The position numbers and the translations under genes were made by a program. The notes under the pieces were generated by a model. It searched no databases, was not told the DNA's origin, and saw only the letters and a program-made list of their open reading frames with translations. Shown here in pieces: positions 59,417-64,000 of a stretch of 64,000 nucleotides of DNA. Source of the DNA: Aldehydirespirator sp965117015 (GTDB lineage Bacteria > Actinomycetota > Acidimicrobiia > Acidimicrobiales > Aldehydirespiratoraceae); the NCBI GenBank assembly GCA_965117015.1, contig OZ220747.1, positions 682,001-746,000 on the forward strand, read 5' to 3'. Within the stretch, counting starts at the first letter, position 1, and every line of letters begins with the position of its first letter.

Positions 59417-59447
59417 AACGTACCCGGTTACGCGTCAGCGGGTACGT
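59417..59447 (-). promoter_or_regulatory. Inverted repeat overlapping a leaderless -10
   Basis: ACGTACCCG (59418-59426) and CGGGTACGT (59439-59447) are perfect 9-bp arms 12 nt apart. On the minus strand the distal arm contains TACGTT (59417-59422), 6 nt before ATG 59410; the other arm falls at the -35 region. Looks like a repressor operator; a hairpin terminator for the upstream STAS gene is the alternative. Confidence 0.5.
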
Positions 59448-59522
59448 GAAAGAAGCGGAAGGCCTTAGATCTCCGGGAGGGCCCGAAGGATCTCGAGGCC
59501 TCGGTGGAGACTGGAGATCTGA

Positions 59523-59861
59523 TCAGGCTCCGACCCCGGCGAGCGCATCGGCGCGCGAGCCGTGGACCGGGATGATCTTGTCGAACCCGCTGATCTCGAA
59601 GATCTCCCGGATCGAATCAGACAGCGAGCAGACAGCCATCTTGGCGTTCTGCTTCTGGAGCGTCTTGGCAACTAGCAGGACCACACGCAAACCGGCGCTG
59701 CTGATGTAGGAGATGCCTTCGAAATCCAGCACCATCCCGGTGTCGTCCGGGCTGATGGCGGCTTCCAGTGCTTCATGGAACTCGAGGGCGTTGGCACCGT
59801 CGACGCGACCCTCAGCCATCGCAATCAACGCTCCCCCCTGCCTGTCAGTGCTGATATTCAA
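59523..59861 (-). CDS. STAS-domain anti-sigma factor antagonist
   Basis: Stand-alone STAS protein, 112 aa. MVLDFEGISYISSAGLRVVLLVAKTL gives Ser55 as probable phosphorylation site, and AVCSLSDSIREIFEISGFDKIIPV is typical of the family. TTG start (59861) with GAGGAG about 10 nt upstream. No kinase or phosphatase partner lies beside it; the RsbW-like kinase at 11 kb is distant. Confidence 0.87.
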   Translation of the reverse strand: MNISTDRQGGALIAMAEGRVDGANALEFHEALEAAISPDDTGMVLDFEGISYISSAGLRVVLLVAKTLQKQNAKMAVCSLSDSIREIFEISGFDKIIPVHGSRADALAGVGA

Positions 59862-60084
59862 TGAACCGCATCTCCTCGGTATCGCGATCTAACCGTCGGC
59901 TAGCTATGGCCGTTGACTGGGCGACATAGTAACCCCCGCGCGCGGCGCGCGCCTACCGTGCCGCCACAAAGTCATGGGAGGGCACTTCCGGCGATCTGCT
60001 CGCCAGGCCCCCGACCCGGCCTGACCAGAGTCAACGAAGTACTCTCGTCCCACTCTCTCGACACTATTACCCGGGAGGGGTCGC

Positions 60085-61740
60085 GTGTTACTGGACGTAC
60101 TGCTGCCGATCGGGCTCCTTATCGTCGTGGCCAAACTCCTGGAGGGCGCTCTTGGCCGCTTCGGCCTGAGTTCGATCATCGCCTTCACGCTGACCGGAGT
60201 CTTGCTCGGTCCCGCCACCGGGCTGGTCGAGCCCACTCACGACCTCCAGCTCTTCTTGGAGATCGGGATATTCGTGCTGTTCTTCATCGTCGGGCTGGAC
60301 GAGATCGACGTTCCGGGCTTCGTAGTGACCATCCGGGGCCGATACTTCGCGGCAGCCATCATCTCCGTCGTCATATCGCTGCTGGCGGCGCTGGCGGTCA
60401 CTTCCGACCTCTTCGGACTCGACCTGGGGCTGGGCCTCGAATTCAACCAGGCGCTGGCGCTGGCCGGGGTGCTGTCGCTCTCGAGCCTCGGCCTGGCGGC
60501 CAAGGTCCTGTCGGACTCCGGAACCCTCAAGCAGCCCATAGGGCTGAAGATCTTCACCATCGTGATCATCGCCGAGATCGCCTCGCTGCTGGTGGTGGGC
60601 TTCACCGTCGGCGAGACCCTCCCCAGCGTGACCGCGCTCTCGGTTCTGGCCCTCCTCGGCAAGATCGCCGGCTTCGTGATACTGGCCTGGCTGCTGTCGG
60701 CGAAGGTGCTGCCGGTGGCCATCGTCGGCCTGCAGCGTCTCGTCAACGTCCCCCAGCTCTCATTCGGCCTCCTCATCGGAGGGCTCTTCCTGATGGTGGT
60801 GGGAGCCGAGAAGATGGGCCTGCACGGCACCATCGGGGCACTGCTGTTCGGTGCAGCCCTGTCAGGACTGTCCCAAGGGGTGCGCAACGACATCATGCCC
60901 GGCATGCGCAGCGCCTCGGAGGGCCTCTTCGTCCCGCTGTTCTTCGCCTCGGCCGGGTTGTACTTCGACCTGTCCTTCATTGATCTACCGGCCTCCACGG
61001 TGGCCGGGCTCGTTCTGGTGCCTCTGGCCGGGAAGTTCGCCGGGGCCTTCATCGGCACGTACGTCACCCGGATCGACGCACCCTTCGCGCTGGCCACCGG
61101 TCTGATGTCCAAGGGCGTTGCAGAAATCGCCTTCCTGCTCGTTCTTCTCGAGGGCGGCGTGATCGACGAGGACGTGTTCTCGTTGCTGGTGGTGATCATG
61201 TTCGGCTACATCCTGTTCATGCCGTCGGTGATCAACTTCGCGGTAAGGCGGACGGTGCTGTCGGAGCGCTCCCTGCTGCCCGGCTCAGTGACGCCGGCGT
61301 TCGCCCGGTACGCCCTGCAGGACGTTCAGGTTTCTAGCGTTCTGGACAGCACACGCAAGTACCCGGGGCCGGACACCTCTGTAGCTGAGTTCATGGAGTC
61401 CTGGACCGCGCCCCACCAGCACGACTACCTGGTCGTCGACGGCGGCGAGGTCGCCGGAATCGTCACGACGACGGGACACCGGTCGTTGCGCCGGCGCTCG
61501 CGGGCTGCCGCCTCGCTGCGGGACGTTCTGCGGCCGAACACCCTGGTCGCACGGCCCGATGAACCGATTCAGGACGCACTGGAGAGGATGACCAACGCCT
61601 CGCAGTCCGTGATTCCGGTGCTGGACCACGAGTCCGGCCGGTTCCTGGGTTCGGTCACGAGCCACGACGTGATCGACCTGGTCGTGCTGATGAACGAGAT
61701 CGAAGCCGAACTCGAGCAAATGGACACCGAGGAGCCCTAG
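60085..61740 (+). CDS. CPA2-family cation/proton antiporter with CBS domains
   Basis: Monovalent cation:proton antiporter-2 type membrane protein, 551 aa. About 12 helices (FGLSSIIAFTLTGVLLGPATG; LEIGIFVLFFIVGLDEID; LMSKGVAEIAFLLVLLEGG) are followed by a cytoplasmic tail with a paired CBS region (about 425-535: ASLRDVLRPNTLVARPDEPIQDAL, GRFLGSVTSHDVIDLVVLM), suggesting nucleotide control. GTG start with GGGAGGGG 4-11 nt upstream. Cation unknown. Its stop codon shares the CTAG palindrome with the convergent PhyH gene. Confidence 0.88.
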   Translation: MLLDVLLPIGLLIVVAKLLEGALGRFGLSSIIAFTLTGVLLGPATGLVEPTHDLQLFLEIGIFVLFFIVGLDEIDVPGFVVTIRGRYFAAAIISVVISLLAALAVTSDLFGLDLGLGLEFNQALALAGVLSLSSLGLAAKVLSDSGTLKQPIGLKIFTIVIIAEIASLLVVGFTVGETLPSVTALSVLALLGKIAGFVILAWLLSAKVLPVAIVGLQRLVNVPQLSFGLLIGGLFLMVVGAEKMGLHGTIGALLFGAALSGLSQGVRNDIMPGMRSASEGLFVPLFFASAGLYFDLSFIDLPASTVAGLVLVPLAGKFAGAFIGTYVTRIDAPFALATGLMSKGVAEIAFLLVLLEGGVIDEDVFSLLVVIMFGYILFMPSVINFAVRRTVLSERSLLPGSVTPAFARYALQDVQVSSVLDSTRKYPGPDTSVAEFMESWTAPHQHDYLVVDGGEVAGIVTTTGHRSLRRRSRAAASLRDVLRPNTLVARPDEPIQDALERMTNASQSVIPVLDHESGRFLGSVTSHDVIDLVVLMNEIEAELEQMDTEEP

Positions 61741-62561
61741 GGGGCAGCGGCTCCATACACCAGCGGGAACCTCTCGTCGTCGGCGGGGTACTCGCCCGGC
61801 ACTGCGCTGGTGTCGTCCTGGGTGACGGTGGGATCGCATCCCGGATGCGGGTACCAGGTGGCGTCGTCGCCCAGCCACCGGGTGGACAGCGCGACCCGGC
61901 GTTCGCGGCTCTCGTTGGCGGGCGAGCCATGGATGATCCACGCCGAGAAGAAGATGGCGTCGCCGGGCTCGACGTCGAACCCGACGATCTCGAAGGGGCA
62001 GTCGGAGCGGGCGCGGGCCGCCTCTACGTCAGGCATGGGATCGCCCTTGAAGTCCTCGGTCCAGCCACCCTGGCCGTCGAAGGACGTAGGGGCGTAGTAC
62101 GCATCCCAACGGTGCGAGCCCCTCACGAACTCGAGCGAGCTGTGGCTCACCCGGCTGCTGGTAGCCGCCACCCACGCCGACACGATCTGCTTGCCCAGGA
62201 AGGGCCAGTAGGGAATGTCCTGGTGCCACGGCGTCGGCGCCGAGGTGAGGGGCTCCTTGATCAGCAGGTGATCGAAGTAGAAGCGCATCCGCTCCGAGCC
62301 GGTGAGCGACGCGGCCATTGCCGCGACCGGCGACGAGAACACGAAGTCGCGGATCACCGACGCGTGCTGCCAGCGGTAGCGGGTGGTGAACAGGCGATCG
62401 GTGGCTGCGCCCGGGTTTGTGTCGGTGACCCACGGCCCTGGATCATCGAGTTGCGTCTGGGCGTCCTCCAGGATCCGCGCCACCCATTCGCCGTCCACTG
62501 CACCCGGGATCTTGACCACGCCGTCGCGGTCGAAAGCAGCCCTCACTTCAGCCGAGATCAC
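61737..62561 (-). CDS. Phytanoyl-CoA dioxygenase (PhyH) family protein
   Basis: Fe(II)/2-oxoglutarate-dependent oxygenase, 274 aa. The facial triad is visible: TPWHQDIPYWPF (HxD) and the distal His in AWIIHGSPANES, with RRVALSTRW supplying the 2-oxoglutarate arginine. It hydroxylates an unknown small molecule. GTG 62561 is 7 nt after TAGATT. Divergent from the LigB-like gene across a palindromic 36-bp promoter. Confidence 0.85.
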   Translation of the reverse strand: MISAEVRAAFDRDGVVKIPGAVDGEWVARILEDAQTQLDDPGPWVTDTNPGAATDRLFTTRYRWQHASVIRDFVFSSPVAAMAASLTGSERMRFYFDHLLIKEPLTSAPTPWHQDIPYWPFLGKQIVSAWVAATSSRVSHSSLEFVRGSHRWDAYYAPTSFDGQGGWTEDFKGDPMPDVEAARARSDCPFEIVGFDVEPGDAIFFSAWIIHGSPANESRERRVALSTRWLGDDATWYPHPGCDPTVTQDDTSAVPGEYPADDERFPLVYGAAAP

Positions 62562-62568
62562 CGCCGAC

Positions 62569-62591
62569 AATCTAGACCGGCGGTCTACGCT
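62569..62591. promoter_or_regulatory. Palindromic bidirectional promoter (phyH / ligB-like)
   Basis: TAGACCG-G-CGGTCTA (62573-62587) is a perfect palindrome. Its two ends form the first bases of opposite -10 boxes: TAGATT on the minus strand (62569-62574), 7 nt before GTG 62561, and TACGCT on the plus strand (62586-62591), 6 nt before ATG 62598. A dimeric repressor here would block both. Confidence 0.55.
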
Positions 62592-62597
62592 GCGGTC

Positions 62598-63428
62598 ATG
62601 CCCCTCGTGTTCGCCGGCGTCTGCAGCCACGCTCCGGGCATCGTCGGACGGGCCGACCAGGCCGATCCGGATGTGAAGGACAAGGTCTACTCCGCCTACG
62701 GCAAGATGGCCGCGGCCCTGGCCGAGACCCGGCCCGACGCACTGATGGTCGTGGCCGCCGAGCACTTCGGCAACTTCTTCATGAACAACATGCCGAGCTT
62801 CGCCATCGGGATGGCCGACTACTACGAAGGACCCATCGAGGATCCGGGGTGGCTGGGGATCGAGAGGTTCGTCGTGCCGGGGGATCGAGACCTGTCCCAG
62901 CGTCTGATCACCGAGATCATGAGGACCTCGGACATCTCCTATGCCGAGGAGTGGAAGCTCGATCACGGGATCGCGGTTCCGCTCCACTTCCTGACCCCCG
63001 ACTACGACCTGCCCGTGATCCCGGTCAACATCAACTGCCAGGGCCCTCCGCTCGCCCCCTATGAGCGGGTATGGGCGTTCGGTGAGTCCATCCGGAGGGC
63101 CGCCGACCTCGTGCCCGAGCGTGTGGCGGTCATCGGAACCGGCGGTATCTCGCACTGGCCGGCGACTCCCGACTCCGGGAAGATCAACGAGGCCTGGGAC
63201 CGAGACTTCCTGGACCGCTGGTGTCGCAACGACCGCGATGCGCTGCTCGACTACGACGACCGGTCCGTCTATACCGAGGCCGGCCAGGGCGCCTTCGAGA
63301 TCCGAACCTTCATCGCGGTCAGCGCGGCGGCTTCAGGGGCACCCGGCACAGTGCACTGCTACCAGCCGGTCCCGATCTTCGCAGTGGGCTGCACGATCGC
63401 CACCTACGACCTGACCGCCGCCGCTTGA
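62598..63428 (+). CDS. LigB-like class III extradiol dioxygenase
   Basis: Fe(II) ring-cleavage dioxygenase catalytic subunit, 276 aa, related to protocatechuate 4,5-dioxygenase beta chain. Likely iron ligands: His in FAGVCSHAPGI and in VVAAEHFGNFF, then DHGIAVPLHFL and GTGGISHWPATP. It probably opens a catechol-type ring; substrate unknown. ATG 62598 follows a leaderless -10 and faces the LigA-like gene tail to tail, 4 bp apart. Confidence 0.85.
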   Translation: MPLVFAGVCSHAPGIVGRADQADPDVKDKVYSAYGKMAAALAETRPDALMVVAAEHFGNFFMNNMPSFAIGMADYYEGPIEDPGWLGIERFVVPGDRDLSQRLITEIMRTSDISYAEEWKLDHGIAVPLHFLTPDYDLPVIPVNINCQGPPLAPYERVWAFGESIRRAADLVPERVAVIGTGGISHWPATPDSGKINEAWDRDFLDRWCRNDRDALLDYDDRSVYTEAGQGAFEIRTFIAVSAAASGAPGTVHCYQPVPIFAVGCTIATYDLTAAA

Positions 63429-63432
63429 TCGG

Positions 63433-63804
63433 CTATCCGCCCGGCCGCTTGCTCCCGGTCGGGCTCTGCTGGCCGAGCGCGGCTGCGTGGGCGTCGACAC
63501 CCTCGTACCCGCTCATGGCATAGACGCCGGCCCGCACCGGTCCGTGCTCGGCGACGCCGTCACGCATTCGCTGGAGGTAGTCGGCCCACTCGATCTGATG
63601 CAGGGCGGCGAAGTGCATCAGGATCTGCCCGTTGACCCCGAGCACATACAGCAGGCCGATGTCCGGCTCGACGAGCGCTTCGACCTCGGTGTTGTTCAGA
63701 TCGTACGGCTCGAGCACTCCTCGCCCGTCGGCGAGGTATGCCTCCTGCAGTTTGCGGTCGCGGTTCAGTTCGTAGAGGAACTTCTGGACGTAGTACAGGC
63801 TCAT
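63433..63804 (-). CDS. LigA-like extradiol dioxygenase small subunit
   Basis: 123-aa helical protein resembling the alpha (LigA) subunit of class III dioxygenases: YYVQKFLYELNRDRKLQEAYLAD, then VLGVNGQILMHFAALHQIEWADYLQRM. It probably pairs with the LigB-like protein, capping its active site. Unusually, the two genes are convergent on opposite strands rather than co-directional. The Gly/Pro tail (GSKRPGG) is probably disordered. It starts 10 bp after the nuoN-like stop. Confidence 0.8.
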   Translation of the reverse strand: MSLYYVQKFLYELNRDRKLQEAYLADGRGVLEPYDLNNTEVEALVEPDIGLLYVLGVNGQILMHFAALHQIEWADYLQRMRDGVAEHGPVRAGVYAMSGYEGVDAHAAALGQQSPTGSKRPGG

Positions 63805-63813
63805 CGGATCGCG

Positions 63814-64000
63814 TCACAGGCCGGCGGCCGTGCTGGACAGGGACTCCAGCACGCCGGGGACCACGCCCACGGCCACCGTCAACAGCACCGCGACCACGAT
63901 CACCGCTCCCGCGCCGACGCCGACTGCGGGCTTGGACGCTTCCGCGACGGTCTCACCTTCGTCGCCGGAGTCGCGGAAGTACATGGCCACCACCACCCGC
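63814..64000 (-). CDS. nuoN: Second NuoN-like subunit, C-terminal fragment (cut by window edge)
   Basis: The right edge carries the 3' end of a membrane protein read on the minus strand: RVVVAMYFRDSGDEGE, then a hydrophobic helix (VGAGAVIVVAVLLTVAVGVVPG) and ESLSSTAAGL. The order 'RVVVAMYF-acidic linker-last helix-VVPG' matches the C-terminus of NuoN proteins and differs from the nuoN at 48.5 kb. The gene continues beyond 64000. It suggests a second nuo operon on the same strand. Identification rests on 61 residues. Confidence 0.6.
   Translation of the reverse strand, partial: RVVVAMYFRDSGDEGETVAEASKPAVGVGAGAVIVVAVLLTVAVGVVPGVLESLSSTAAGL

Noticed and set aside
61737..61740. Shared CTAG stop codons of convergent genes as a regulatory site
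   Set aside because: A 4-bp palindrome arises naturally when two TAG stops face each other; noted only as close packing.

Overview
The window is dense, visibly GC-rich and almost without intergenic space. It looks like a chromosomal segment of an actinobacterium, most likely an uncultured member of the Acidimicrobiia. The phylum is inferred from the basic-tailed TopA without zinc fingers, two LLM-class F420-type oxidoreductases, a reduced Tad locus with a DUF4244 pilin-like protein, frequent GTG/TTG starts and many TANNNT -10 boxes 6-8 nt before a start codon (leaderless transcription). The class is a weaker guess. I see no rRNA, tRNA, CRISPR array, insertion sequence or prophage gene.

Layout, left to right. 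1-5.3 kb: a truncated MFS transporter, topA and nhaA. 5.4-11.1 kb: a complete seven-gene mrpABCDEFG Na+/H+ antiporter operon divergent from nhaA. 11.0-15.8 kb: an RsbW-like kinase with its STAS antagonist, then a small Tad pilus operon. 15.9-26.0 kb: a purine/heterocycle molybdenum-hydroxylase locus (LLM oxidoreductase, YqeB-, XdhC-, SsnA-, XdhD- and YgfM-like proteins, an 8-oxoguanine-deaminase-like amidohydrolase and a second LLM enzyme). 26.0-33.0 kb: RidA, a flavodoxin-fold reductase, a DinB-like protein, an NMT1/SsuABC-type ABC transporter, a beta-propeller lipoprotein and a creatininase-family amidase. 33.0-43.4 kb: a betaine/carnitine island (lipoprotein binding protein on a long alanine-rich stalk, ProV ATPase, double-length permease, CaiD-like dehydratase, NDP-forming CoA ligase, acyl-CoA dehydrogenase and a carnitine dehydrogenase-thioesterase fusion). 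43.5-48.4 kb: P450, NAD-binding dehydrogenase and CMD-family cassette, a MidA/NDUFAF7 methyltransferase and a DUF418 protein. 48.5-58.9 kb: an 11-gene complex I operon nuoABCDHIJKLMN without nuoEFG. 58.9-64 kb: a small membrane protein, a STAS protein, a CPA2 antiporter with CBS domains, PhyH, LigB- and LigA-like proteins, and the 3' end of what looks like a second nuoN.

Three themes link the genes. Salt and osmolyte physiology: NhaA, Mrp, CPA2 and betaine/carnitine uptake. Catabolism of trimethylamine osmolytes: the four minus-strand genes at 37.7-43.4 kb fit a gamma-butyrobetaine/crotonobetaine to carnitine to glycine betaine route. Unusual electron transfer: a complex I without its NADH-oxidising module, F420-type enzymes, and a molybdenum hydroxylase whose fused ferredoxin domain has lost all eight cluster cysteines.

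The observations I consider strongest are that cysteine-free XdhD-like hydroxylase locus, the predicted carnitine/gamma-butyrobetaine operon with its stalked transporter, and two unrelated genes whose 3' ends, stop codon included, are tandemly duplicated with periods of 35 and 37 bp. All assignments come from reading the sequence and from memory of the families; no search was run.
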